A DNA stretch of 64,000 nucleotides from NCBI GenBank assembly GCA_965200795.1, contig CBDAVB010000013.1:62001-126000 (forward strand), written 5' to 3'. Numbering within the stretch: the stretch's first letter is position 1; each line of letters opens with the position of its first letter. Of the stretch, positions 16,473 to 25,811 are shown in pieces. A program made the translations under genes and the position numbers. Source of the stretch: Parashewanella sp965200795 (GTDB lineage Bacteria; Pseudomonadota; Gammaproteobacteria; Enterobacterales; Shewanellaceae). The notes under the pieces are model-generated. The model ran no database searches and was not told where the DNA came from. It saw nothing but the letters and a program-made list of their open reading frames with translations.

Positions 16473-18218
16473 CTAATGAATTTCGCTTGCCGGATATACT
16501 GTTCCTGAAAATACGGTTCCCCAGACATGAATATCTCTGATGTCCTTTTTATTCACCTTGAAGGGGTCGCTATCCAGAATCGTAAAATCGGCAAATTTAC
16601 CCGCTTCGATACTTCCGATTTTGTCTTCAACGCCTAAAGTATAAGCGGCGTCAATGGTGATCATTTTCATCGCCTGGTGCACATTAACCTTTTCTGGCGC
16701 GCCTCTCACCTTTCCTGAAAGTCCCAATCTGTTGACCGCAATCCATACTTTTTCTAATGGTAACGGTGGTGATACAGGCATATCAGAATGCAAAGAAACA
16801 GGCACTCCATTTTCTATTAAAGATTCCAAAGGAAGTGTGCTGTATGCCCTGTCTGAACCAATATAAGGCTGGTTTAACTCAGAACGCAGATACAGGTAAT
16901 AAGGGTTAAGGCTTGCTATCGCACCTAACTTCGACATCTTTCGAATCATCTCATAGCTAACGCTGCCAAGATGTTCAAAGGTAAAACGATGATCAAAACG
17001 GGGTTTAATGTCCTGCAATTTTTGCAGAGCGTCAAGTGTTGATTGATTTCCCCCGTCGCCATTTGAATGAATATGAATGTGATTACCCGCCTTCCACCAC
17101 GGCAACATCAGATTAGCCAGCTTTTGCGGAGGAGTTAAATATCGACCTTGATGGCCATCAAAATAACCGGGAGGTTTCATTTTCATCGTCAGACTGAGAA
17201 AGGCATCATCAGAAAAGAACTTGACGCCATTAAATATCAGCTTGTCATTACTCTGAGCCTGCAAACGGTTAAGTTCATTTAGCGCGTTTGCACCGTATTT
17301 TTTGATGAGCGACCCGGAGAAAGAAACAACAACGGCTCGCATCGGGGTCTGATCCGAATCATAAAATTGTTTATTCGCAGACAGTTCCTTATCCCAGTTA
17401 ACAATTCCCATCGCTAATTCACTGGTGGTAGTAATACCATATTTACGACTTAATTTAGTGATGTACCGCAGACTTTTTCGGGCATCGTCAGCGTCAACAA
17501 TGTCAGAAAAAACTTTGTCAATGATAACAGCTGAAGCAATAACGCCGTTAAAAATCCCATTCGGTTTGCCATCCTTCCCCAGCTGTACTCCGGAAATCTT
17601 AGCTTCCGCGGCTGTGATATGGTATTTGTCGAGCACGGCACTATTAACGAAAGTATTATGGAAAGATGCGTCCATCACTACGATTGGATGAGTATTAGAA
17701 ATCTTATCAAGCACTTGCTTATCCAATAAAAACTTACCATCATCCAAAGCTAATACATCATAGCCCGTGACGATTAACGGCTCGGTCTTACTTTTTAGCG
17801 CCGCGGCGTATTGTTTTAATCTCAGCATAGCGGCTTGTTTGTTTTTTACGGCCTGTGTTTTTTTATCATCCAGCCTCGGGATAGGAAATGTACTCAGCGA
17901 CGGCAACCTGAAAAGCATACCGGCGAGAATTCCGTGAGCGTGCGGCTCAATAAAACCGGGAGTGATGATTTTATCTTTAAAGCGATCATCGACCTTATAG
18001 CTTTTCCCCTTTAACCAGGACTGAAAAGAAGCAACATCTCCCACCGACAAAACCTTTCCGTCCTGCACGGCAACAGCAGTAGCTTCAGGCAGCATCGGGT
18101 TCATTGTGTAAATTTGCTTTGCGGTAAAAACAGTAATAGGTTTTGTGTTTCCATAAGCGTCACAGACAAAAAAGAGATGTGAAATGAAAAACAACAATCT
18201 AAAGTATTTACTTTCCAT
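16473..18218 (-). CDS. Exported YtcJ-like metal-dependent amidohydrolase
   Basis: The 581-residue protein has a signal peptide (hydrophobic core at about residues 6-18) and is then an amidohydrolase family 3 (YtcJ-like) enzyme. Metal-site motifs are visible in order: P-G-F-I-E-P-H-A-H-G, H-I-H-S-N-G-D-G, F-E-H-L-G and S-L-H-S-D. The C-terminal G-S-I-E-A-G-K-F-A-D is the usual amidohydrolase closing strand. It would hydrolyse an amide or ester bond in the periplasm; the substrate cannot be told. GGAAG lies 6 bases before the ATG. It is on the same strand as rpmE, about 170 bases upstream, and probably has its own promoter. Confidence 0.85.
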   Translation of the reverse strand: MESKYFRLLFFISHLFFVCDAYGNTKPITVFTAKQIYTMNPMLPEATAVAVQDGKVLSVGDVASFQSWLKGKSYKVDDRFKDKIITPGFIEPHAHGILAGMLFRLPSLSTFPIPRLDDKKTQAVKNKQAAMLRLKQYAAALKSKTEPLIVTGYDVLALDDGKFLLDKQVLDKISNTHPIVVMDASFHNTFVNSAVLDKYHITAAEAKISGVQLGKDGKPNGIFNGVIASAVIIDKVFSDIVDADDARKSLRYITKLSRKYGITTTSELAMGIVNWDKELSANKQFYDSDQTPMRAVVVSFSGSLIKKYGANALNELNRLQAQSNDKLIFNGVKFFSDDAFLSLTMKMKPPGYFDGHQGRYLTPPQKLANLMLPWWKAGNHIHIHSNGDGGNQSTLDALQKLQDIKPRFDHRFTFEHLGSVSYEMIRKMSKLGAIASLNPYYLYLRSELNQPYIGSDRAYSTLPLESLIENGVPVSLHSDMPVSPPLPLEKVWIAVNRLGLSGKVRGAPEKVNVHQAMKMITIDAAYTLGVEDKIGSIEAGKFADFTILDSDPFKVNKKDIRDIHVWGTVFSGTVYPASEIH

Positions 18219-18648
18219 AGCGGCTTCCTATTGATTACGAGAGGATCATGTCTGGCTTAAAGTTTGGTACTTCTATCTGAAATAGCCAGTATCAACTTAA
18301 AAAATCCATCAAAAGTTATAAACATCATCGGCACAGAGTTCAGGGCGTCACTCCGCATGGCCGGAGTAGAGAGCCTTTGGTTAATTTAGCAAAAGCCGCC
18401 GGATACCTCAGAGAAATAACTTTCCGATTTGTTACGGCTTAACATTGCCGATATCCAGATACGAAGTAATGAAGCGCTGAAATTTAAATCGGTGTCTTTT
18501 GATCTGCCGGCTCCCCCTGTTCAATTTAAAAAATTAATTTATGTGGCCGATTAGCGAAAACAAAATAACTCTTCTACTTTTATAAATGCCTGTCATATAA
18601 CTGGTTTTAGCTGTATTTGCTGTAAATTGTGTAAAAAGGAGTCACACA
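18219..18648. other. Divergent intergenic region with MITE-C fragment
   Basis: This 430-base gap separates the amidohydrolase and the lipoprotein, which are transcribed in opposite directions, so both promoters should lie here. AGGAG precedes the lipoprotein ATG. A diverged piece of MITE family C lies at 18409-18480. I see no additional gene and no clear operator. Confidence 0.5.
18409..18480. repeat. Diverged fragment of MITE family C
   Basis: The sequence AATAACTTTCCGATTTGTTA and the following 45 bases or so match the left part of the full MITE at 47682-47994 with scattered substitutions. The terminus and the other half are missing. Confidence 0.55.
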
Positions 18649-20751
18649 ATGAGATTTTCACCCGATAAAACAATATTGGCCCTAACCGTCACAACCTTGC
18701 TTGCCGCCTGTGGCGGCAGTGATAACGACAAACAGGTTGTTGTTCCCGTCGTTCCAGACGAACCTCAGGTCGTGTCAATCCCCGGCACCGTAATCAACAA
18801 CCGCTTGAGTAACGTCAAAGTCTGTACGGACTGTAATTCCAATATGAGTTGTGATGAAGATGAAGTGCAAGCCGTTTCCGGAACCGACGGTCAATTCACA
18901 TTAGAAAATGTCCCGGAGGCTGACGCGTTAAGTTGTCCTTTGACAGCCGAAGTCACGGAGCAGTCGCAAGATGAAACCTTGAACGCGCCGGTCAGGCGGC
19001 CTTATACCATGTCTTCTCCGGCCGGTTGTAACCTTATCACTCCGATGACCAGCATGGTTCAGAGCTTTATAGAGCTCGGCGACGAGTTAGATGAAGCCAT
19101 CGCGAAAATTCAGCGTAAAATGATGACGAGAATTCATCCTTGTGATGATGATTTTCTGGCCATCATAGAAAATGAACAATCAACCCCGGAGCAGGTCAGT
19201 GATGCGACTCATGTTTATCAAATGGGTGTCGTCTACACTGAGATGATGATCCGAAACATGGAAACACTGACAGCGGTAACCGGTGATGACGACATGAGCA
19301 ACAGCGAAGGAATGGCTATCATTCATAACTACCAGCTCAATGGTGACGGTATGCGAATTATGGCTTCGGAGCTGGCGGAAATTAAGCGCCTGACGGAAGA
19401 AGAAAATAATGAGCAAAGCGCTTCATCGGCCACACCACAGGGCGTGCCGGCAAATATCGTCGATATCTTCCGCCGCTCGGAAGAAAGATTAAAGGGCACA
19501 CGCCTTGCGATGCTTTACGAGGGACTAAGAAGAATTGCGGAAAATGCTTTTATACGCAGTGAAAACGTTAAGCTGATGCTGGCGAAAGCCAGCGCTCAGC
19601 CTCTTGATTTTAGCAATCAGTTTCTGAACAGAAACCAGAGGCTCAACCGTTTCACGTTACTTGCTGATACCAATACCGACGATGATTTTGAGCTTTCTTA
19701 TAAAGTTGAGCGTATCAACCACTCAGGCGGCACCGGGCAGGACGCTAAGTCAAGACTGATATCACATAAAAATACACTGGACGAAGAAAGGCTGAACTTC
19801 GGCCGATTACCCGGTCATGATTTAGGTAACTCACTGGTGCTGGTTAATGACAGATGGCTGCCTGTCGGCAGTCAGTTTGAATTCTCCCGCGCCAGCGTCA
19901 CCCCTTACGCGAACAGAGATCAGATCAAATTAACCAGTGTCAATGTTCCGGCTTTCAGCTACAACCTTGAAGGAAAGCAGTATGAGATTTCCGGGCGTTC
20001 CATTCCGGCGTTACTGGAGATGCACTCAGACATTCAAGTCTGGGATAAAATGTACGATATTCTGGACTTATTCCCGGGCAACAGCTTAGCCTTTGATTTA
20101 ATACTGCGCAGCGCTCAGAATAGCTACCTGCTGCCGGATCGTGAGGACTGTAATCGCGACTACTTACTCAGAACGGTATGTAACTCGGCAACGGCATTAG
20201 TGCCTAAAGACGACTTCTTCAGCATTGATTCCGGCAGATGGCACTTTAGTGTTGATAAGGCTGATACTTTCGAGGATACCGAATCCCTGATGCCCGAGGA
20301 GAGAGGCGTTCCGGTTATGCCGATTCTGCACACTGACAAGAACGGTCACATCGTTGCCCGCTTAGACAATGACGGCAGCGTAGCATTCATTCAGTTCCCG
20401 CTGAACTTAAGACAAGAGTTCTATCGTCATCGTACAAACCTTGAATACAACAGCGAAACTAACGTCAGAAATCCTTTCGTACTCGCTCGCGGCTCATGGA
20501 GAGAAAGACCTCAGGCTGACGGGTTTGTAGAAATCGATATTCCGAATACTATCATTCGCATGAACCCTGAACTCAGCCCTAAGATGTTCTTTACCGAAAC
20601 CGCCGGCGTGATGAGATTTGGTAAAATCGTCGAATCCGGTGATGTGATCTCGGAAGGGAAGTTAAGAGTCAACGCTCCGGCCAGCGATACTATCTTGTAT
20701 TTACTGGACTACGACAAGCTCTCTGACTTTATCAACCAAAGAGATCTTTAA
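18649..20751 (+). CDS. Large lipoprotein of unknown function
   Basis: The 700-residue protein has a type II signal peptide with lipobox L-L-A-A-C (lipidated Cys at about residue 21), followed by a G-G-S-D-N-D linker. No +2 Asp is present, so outer-membrane sorting is likely. Residues about 40-120 resemble a carboxypeptidase-regulatory/SD-repeat-like beta domain (G-T-V-I-N-N-R then G-T-D-G-Q-F-T-L-E-N-V) with several Cys pairs, including C-T-D-C-N-S-N-M-S-C-D. The remainder is unrecognised. AGGAG is placed 7 bases before ATG, and a strong terminator follows. No partner gene is evident. Confidence 0.8.
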   Translation: MRFSPDKTILALTVTTLLAACGGSDNDKQVVVPVVPDEPQVVSIPGTVINNRLSNVKVCTDCNSNMSCDEDEVQAVSGTDGQFTLENVPEADALSCPLTAEVTEQSQDETLNAPVRRPYTMSSPAGCNLITPMTSMVQSFIELGDELDEAIAKIQRKMMTRIHPCDDDFLAIIENEQSTPEQVSDATHVYQMGVVYTEMMIRNMETLTAVTGDDDMSNSEGMAIIHNYQLNGDGMRIMASELAEIKRLTEEENNEQSASSATPQGVPANIVDIFRRSEERLKGTRLAMLYEGLRRIAENAFIRSENVKLMLAKASAQPLDFSNQFLNRNQRLNRFTLLADTNTDDDFELSYKVERINHSGGTGQDAKSRLISHKNTLDEERLNFGRLPGHDLGNSLVLVNDRWLPVGSQFEFSRASVTPYANRDQIKLTSVNVPAFSYNLEGKQYEISGRSIPALLEMHSDIQVWDKMYDILDLFPGNSLAFDLILRSAQNSYLLPDREDCNRDYLLRTVCNSATALVPKDDFFSIDSGRWHFSVDKADTFEDTESLMPEERGVPVMPILHTDKNGHIVARLDNDGSVAFIQFPLNLRQEFYRHRTNLEYNSETNVRNPFVLARGSWRERPQADGFVEIDIPNTIIRMNPELSPKMFFTETAGVMRFGKIVESGDVISEGKLRVNAPASDTILYLLDYDKLSDFINQRDL

Positions 20752-20776
20752 TCGTCACCGAAATTCATAACCGCAG

Positions 20777-20817
20777 AGCCGGATTATCGACTTTACGTTA
20801 ATCCGGCTTTTTATTTT
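20777..20817 (+). terminator. Rho-independent terminator after the lipoprotein gene
   Basis: The hairpin AGCCGGATTA/TAATCCGGCT is followed by TTTTATTTT, 25 bases after the stop codon. It insulates priA from the lipoprotein transcript. Confidence 0.85.
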
Positions 20818-20899
20818 CAGACAAAAAACCTAAATATTTCTAGCCCGCGATAGCTAAGCCGAATAGACTTATAACACTTAATCCGATAACAAGCCTGAT

Positions 20900-23095
20900 A
20901 TGCCCAAATATGTTGATGTCGCTTTACCTGTTCCGCTCAGGCAAAGATTCAGTTACTTACTCCCCGATGAGCTTCTGTCTCAAGCCGGCATAGGTTCAAG
21001 AGTAAAAGTGCCGTTTGGAAAGCAGCATCACATTGGTATTGTGTTAAACATCACCCCATTTTGTGAGCTTGATGAGTCCAGGATCAAGCCGGTTACTGAG
21101 TTATTGGATACACGCCCCCTTCTTCCTGAGTCGCTGGCTCGCCTGTGTGACCGGGCGGCGAAATATTACTTTACCAGTCACGGTCAGATGCTCAGCCAGG
21201 CGATGCCGGTATCATTAAGAAAAGGAGCGGACAGTGAATTTAAAGGTCAATCAGAGTATTGCTTAACTGAAACAGGAAAACAAATTGAACCCGGCACGCT
21301 AAGACGCTCTCCGGCGCAAAAAAAGTTATTAGAAACCCTCAGACAACAAAATTTAACCTCTGCCGAATTTAACGAATTAGCGCTCAGTAAGTCCGCATTG
21401 AAGGTCATGACAGAAAAAGCCTGGGTCGAATCAAAAATCACAGCCGCCGGTTTCGATCTAAACTGGCGAACTGCGCTCACGTTAAGTGAGACGCCGCACC
21501 GTCTCAATTCAGAACAAGCCGTTGCCGTTGCCGCATTAACCCAGCAACAAGGCTTTAAAACCACGTTAATTGAAGGGGTTACCGGTTCCGGTAAAACCGA
21601 AGTTTATCTCGCGGTCATCGAAAACATTTTAAAGCAAGGCAGGCAGGCCTTAGTGCTGGTACCGGAAATCGGCCTGACACCGCAGACCATCGGCCGCTTT
21701 CGCCGCCGCTTTGATGTTACCGTGAGTGTCATTCATTCCGGATTAACCGACAAGCAACGCTTAATCGCGTGGCAGCAAGCCCGTGAAGGCGAGGCCGCAA
21801 TCATTATCGGCACTCGCTCGGCCTTATTTACGCCGATGAAATACCCCGGGATTATTATCCTGGATGAAGAGCACGACAGCAGCTTTAAGCAGCAGGAAGG
21901 CGTCGGCTACCACGCCCGTGATTTAGCGGTGATGCGTGGTCAGCTGGAGCGTATTCCGACCATTTTAGGTTCAGCGACGCCGTCGTTAGAAACCTTGAGT
22001 AACGCGCTGTCTGAGCGATACCAGCATCTGCAACTCACCGGCAGAGCGGGCGCGGCGCAAAAGATCAGGCAAGGGATCATTGATATTCGAAATCAGCCTC
22101 TGAAAGCGGGGTTATCAACGGCGTTAATCAATGAAATTCGAATTCATCTTGACGCGGGTAATCAGGTGTTACTGTTTTTGAACCGCCGGGGTTACGCGCC
22201 AGCGCTTCTTTGCCACGAATGCGGGCATTTACACGAGTGTGATCGCTGTGACGCTTTTTTTACCTTGCATCAGTCATTAGGTGAGATCCGCTGTCATCAC
22301 TGCGGCAATCAATACGCGATTCCTAAGCAATGTCATCAATGCGGCAGCACCATGCTGGCCGGGCAGGGTCTCGGTACCGAGCAGCTTGAGCAAGCTCTGC
22401 GGCAGTTATTCCCAAAATATCCCGTGGTTCGAATCGACAGAGACAGCACCAGACGAAAAGGTTCGTTAGAATCCCACTTAAACGCGATTCACAAAGGCGA
22501 ATACAGGATATTAGTCGGCACCCAGATGCTGGCAAAAGGGCATCACTTTCCCGATGTTACTTTAGTCGGCTTACTGGACGTTGACGGCGCGTTATTTTCC
22601 GCCGACTTCAGAGCGCCGGAGCGTTTCGGCCAGCTGTACACTCAGGTCGCGGGGCGAGCGGGGCGCGCCGCCAAACCCGGTACGGTTTTACTGCAAACCC
22701 GTCAGGCCGATAATCCGGTGCTAAGAGAAATATTGTATAAAGGCTACGCTGAGTTCGCCCGCGGTCAGCTCGAAGAGCGTAAACAAGCCCTGCTGCCGCC
22801 GGCGTGGAATATGGTGCTTGTAAAAGCGCAGGCGCATAACCCGGCGGACGCCGAAGCCCTGCTCGCTGAATTCAGACTCCGCCTGCCGCAAAATGAACAT
22901 TGCGAGGTCATCGGCCCCATGCCCGCCCCGATGGATAAAAAAGCGGGAAAATTCAGGAGACAGTTAATGTTTCAGACTCAGACAAGACCAATGATGCAGC
23001 GAGTGTTTGAGCGGGTATTAGCTGAAGTAGAACAGCTCGCGGTCGCTAAGCGTTGCCGCTGGAGTGTCGACCGAGATCCGCAAGACTTAATTTAA
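20900..23095 (+). CDS. priA: Primosomal helicase PriA
   Basis: PriA restarts collapsed replication forks by recognising D-loop and fork structures and loading DnaB through PriB/DnaT. The 731-residue product has the N-terminal DNA-binding domain, Walker A G-V-T-G-S-G-K-T-E, and Walker B/DEAH-like L-D-E-E-H-D. It also has the zinc cluster with paired Cys (C-H-E-C-G-H, C-D-R-C, C-H-H-C-G, C-H-Q-C-G) and helicase motifs V and VI (Q-V-A-G-R-A-G-R-A). Length and motifs are standard. The Shine-Dalgarno is weak. It is divergent from rpmE, as in E. coli, but with two intervening genes. Confidence 0.97.
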   Translation: MPKYVDVALPVPLRQRFSYLLPDELLSQAGIGSRVKVPFGKQHHIGIVLNITPFCELDESRIKPVTELLDTRPLLPESLARLCDRAAKYYFTSHGQMLSQAMPVSLRKGADSEFKGQSEYCLTETGKQIEPGTLRRSPAQKKLLETLRQQNLTSAEFNELALSKSALKVMTEKAWVESKITAAGFDLNWRTALTLSETPHRLNSEQAVAVAALTQQQGFKTTLIEGVTGSGKTEVYLAVIENILKQGRQALVLVPEIGLTPQTIGRFRRRFDVTVSVIHSGLTDKQRLIAWQQAREGEAAIIIGTRSALFTPMKYPGIIILDEEHDSSFKQQEGVGYHARDLAVMRGQLERIPTILGSATPSLETLSNALSERYQHLQLTGRAGAAQKIRQGIIDIRNQPLKAGLSTALINEIRIHLDAGNQVLLFLNRRGYAPALLCHECGHLHECDRCDAFFTLHQSLGEIRCHHCGNQYAIPKQCHQCGSTMLAGQGLGTEQLEQALRQLFPKYPVVRIDRDSTRRKGSLESHLNAIHKGEYRILVGTQMLAKGHHFPDVTLVGLLDVDGALFSADFRAPERFGQLYTQVAGRAGRAAKPGTVLLQTRQADNPVLREILYKGYAEFARGQLEERKQALLPPAWNMVLVKAQAHNPADAEALLAEFRLRLPQNEHCEVIGPMPAPMDKKAGKFRRQLMFQTQTRPMMQRVFERVLAEVEQLAVAKRCRWSVDRDPQDLI

Positions 23096-23186
23096 AAGGC
23101 GCGTAAACAAAGTTTAATGTTCAAATCATCTTGATTGTATATAGTATCTAATGTGTGATTCTATAACTCATTGAAATTGTTTGTTT

Positions 23187-23280
23187 CGTCATTCCTGCGA
23201 AGGCAGGAATCCAGCGTCTTTTTCTTTTTCCGAGCAAAAAGGCACTGGATTCCCGCTTACAACATGCGGGAATGACGGGG
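23187..23280. repeat. Dispersed hairpin repeat (GTCATTCCTGCGAA type)
   Basis: CGTCATTCCTGCGAAGGCAG at the left and GCGGGAATGACGGGG at the right form a long imperfect inverted repeat. This is the common type of intergenic repeat whose core reads 'tcattcctgcgaa(g/a)gcaggaatcc'. Related pieces are at 52500-52583 and 58310-58391. This copy lies inside the IS982 boundaries. Confidence 0.6.
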
Positions 23281-23301
23281 GTTGCAAGTTCAGTAGCGTA
23301 A

Positions 23302-24189
23302 TTAGATTGCCAACATCTCCTCAAATTTCATTGCATCTCTGCCAAACTCGATATTGAAGTAAGCCCCAATGGTTAAGCTTAATACCTTTCTTCCCATTCG
23401 ACTGGTTAAGTGCCATAAGTCTCGACAGTTAACATGTTCAATATCAAAATATTTAACAAGTTGCCCTATGGTTGTTTCAACCCTTCTTCGAACATTCATT
23501 AGTTGTTTAACCGCCCACTTAGGACGATTATCTTTCATGTTTTTCCGTAATGGAGTTTGTAAGTCAATATCAGCTTCAGAGCAGTCGTTATTGAGTATTG
23601 GTCTAATAAGCCCTTTATCACCAATTAAAAGTCCTTTGATATTATTGATGATTTCATAGGCGGCATCACGTTCATCAACATTTGCGGCGGTTAAAGTCAA
23701 TTCCACAGGGATACCTCTTTCATCTACAAGAAGGTGACCATGAAATCCGTAATACTTCATATCCTTAGAGGCGCAGTAGCCATAACTTGCATATCCCTTA
23801 AAACTTTTACATTTTCTGACACGAGTAAGTTTACAAAACTCAATGGGAAACCCATCAATCAAATGAACATCACAAGTATCTGCTCTGAGTTGATGACATA
23901 AGTACTGATGAAATAATTGCTTCACTTTCCAAAGGTTACTTGCTTGTCTGGCAAACTGTGAACGAGCAGGTAAATCGGGAAACAAGGGTAACCAATACCC
24001 TTTGAAATACTCCCAAATTCCTTTATCTGTGTGATGCCCAGTCCATTCCCCAACAATTTCCATTGTAATTACTTCAGAATCAGTGAGTTTAGGAGCTCTA
24101 CCACGGGTTCTTAAGGGAGTGGTTATTTCTCTCTGGTAAAAATCATCAACTAAACAGTAAACATAAATGATAAAATCTTCGACAGGCAT
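23302..24189 (-). CDS. IS982-family transposase
   Basis: The 295-residue product begins at M-P-V-E-D-F-I-I-Y (ATG 24189; an upstream ATG at 24228 is also open). It shows IS982 hallmarks: D-G-F-P-I-E-F-C after the first catalytic Asp, Y-Y-G-F-H-G-H-L, and G-D-K-G-L. The closing R-R-R-V-E-T-T-I-G-Q-L holds the Glu. Uninterrupted, so potentially active. Confidence 0.9.
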   Translation of the reverse strand: MPVEDFIIYVYCLVDDFYQREITTPLRTRGRAPKLTDSEVITMEIVGEWTGHHTDKGIWEYFKGYWLPLFPDLPARSQFARQASNLWKVKQLFHQYLCHQLRADTCDVHLIDGFPIEFCKLTRVRKCKSFKGYASYGYCASKDMKYYGFHGHLLVDERGIPVELTLTAANVDERDAAYEIINNIKGLLIGDKGLIRPILNNDCSEADIDLQTPLRKNMKDNRPKWAVKQLMNVRRRVETTIGQLVKYFDIEHVNCRDLWHLTSRMGRKVLSLTIGAYFNIEFGRDAMKFEEMLAI

Positions 24190-24308
24190 GATCGTATCCT
24201 TCAGATAGGATTTTTTAGAACCAAACATTCTAAGGTATGGTCATGCCTACCAAAAATTAATCACACATCAGGTATATAGTATAAATCATAAAGAATTGAG
24301 GAGGTATC

Positions 24309-25184
24309 ATGTTATCAGCATTATTCGACATTTATACCTCACGGCTCTCTTTTATTGATGACGACGGAACTCCGTTAACCTCTTCGAAACCTGACCGGCA
24401 TTTAGTCACAAAGAATAACAAATATCAACTCAGAAAAAGCGAGAATCAATTTCATGCGGCAAAATTTAAAACAACGACGACGGTAAACGTGACTGACTGG
24501 CTCTCCGGCGTCTTTCATTGGGTAAAGGCGACAATTCGGCAATATTTAGGCAGGATAAATGACTCTGAAGCTAAAGATGTCGCGAAAAGTGTCGCAACCC
24601 GATGCAAAAATCCGGGCGACGCGCTTTTACTGACTTTTAATGGCGGAGCGCATTCCGCGATTATAGTTAAAACAGCTAAGGGGTTAGCTTACCTTTCCTA
24701 TCACAGTGACGGAGACGTAAAAGGCTATGAGCCGGAAGAAGTTCAGTCTGACATAGAAGCCGCGACGGTTTCAAAATTAAAAAATGAGATAAAACGTTAT
24801 AAGGCAAACGACCTGAGCAGAAACGTAGTGAGACTAACGGGTATGGAAACCGGAAAAATGATCGATTTTTTCAATCAGGTAAATATACCCGGCGAATATC
24901 AGCTACGCTCGAACAACTGCGCGACAATCGCCAGCTCAACCCTAAAACAAGGTTTACCCGAAGAGGTCTTAAAAAAACACCCTGAAATAATGAGCGCCTG
25001 TAACTTTCCGAGTCTTGCTCAGTGGCGCGCTAAAAAAATCGCTCACGATGTCAACGCCCTTGCTAAGACAGCAGTCAAAGAAGTTACCCGTAACGTTTCA
25101 ACCGCTGACGGGAACGATTTTTATTCGCTGAAATCATATTACAGACAAAGACTATCCCGGCCTGGTATCAGTAAAAAATGCTGA
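24309..25184 (+). CDS. Putative effector with permuted NlpC/P60-LRAT-like domain
   Basis: The 291-residue protein has a strong Shine-Dalgarno (GAGGAGGT) before ATG 24309. Its only recognisable pattern is that of the circularly permuted papain-like fold (YiiX/LRAT type). G-D-A-L-L-L-T-F is followed by G-A-H-S-A-I-I-V with His115 at about residues 103-120. Later comes S-N-N-C-A-T-I-A-S-S-T-L-K with Cys204 on a predicted helix. The order His then Cys is as expected for the permuted subclass. No signal peptide or membrane helix is seen. Family members hydrolyse or transfer peptide or acyl bonds, and several bacterial toxins and effectors use the fold. The activity is not established. Confidence 0.6.
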   Translation: MLSALFDIYTSRLSFIDDDGTPLTSSKPDRHLVTKNNKYQLRKSENQFHAAKFKTTTTVNVTDWLSGVFHWVKATIRQYLGRINDSEAKDVAKSVATRCKNPGDALLLTFNGGAHSAIIVKTAKGLAYLSYHSDGDVKGYEPEEVQSDIEAATVSKLKNEIKRYKANDLSRNVVRLTGMETGKMIDFFNQVNIPGEYQLRSNNCATIASSTLKQGLPEEVLKKHPEIMSACNFPSLAQWRAKKIAHDVNALAKTAVKEVTRNVSTADGNDFYSLKSYYRQRLSRPGISKKC

Positions 25185-25811
25185 AGTCAGTCATTAAGCA
25201 TCCAACTGTAAACAGGTATCTTATTGATTATTTAATGGATATCTTCTGCTCCGGCTAAGAGGCGAGGTTAAGGGTTTTATTTAACGTTAATTTAATTTAA
25301 TAAACTTGTAATGTCACTACTTCTTGGTTTAACCCGCTGAATTATAATGATTTCTATTGCGTATGCATTACGGTTGCTCATTTTCGCTTTTTTATCATAT
25401 TAACATGCGGTCGTGAACGTGCTATCAGTATTAATAAATTTTCGTATAACAATATAAGGTTGATTATGTTAAGAACAGATTGTAACGCCGCTGCCGCACG
25501 GGAGGCTTTTGTGACAAATAATGATAATAAAAAGAGATCCTGTGACACCGGAAGTATCAAACAAATTCAGGTTAAAAATTTAACCGGTAAGGTAAAAAAA
25601 TATGAGGTTAACCGGGAAACGACCGTCAAAGAAATCGTAGATAAACTTATAAAAGAGTACTTACAAGAAGCAGATGCACCGGATACACCAGAGCAAAGCT
25701 TGACCGTTTGTCTGATATCTGAAGGGGATCATCAGGTCAATGTAAATTCAGCCCGGTATCAACCGCAAACTAATAAACTTTTGAGCATCAATCCAGACGG
25801 CGGAACGTATT

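Larger units (their letters stand above)
23148..24272 (-). mobile_element. IS982-family element
   Basis: The 1125-bp element has ends CTAATGTGTGATT and, inverted, CCTGATGTGTGATT. It is flanked by the direct repeat TATATAGTAT (23138-23147 and 24273-24282). The right end lies 36 bases before the effector-like gene at 24309, so the insertion probably changed its promoter. A dispersed hairpin repeat sits inside the IS downstream of the transposase. Confidence 0.75.
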
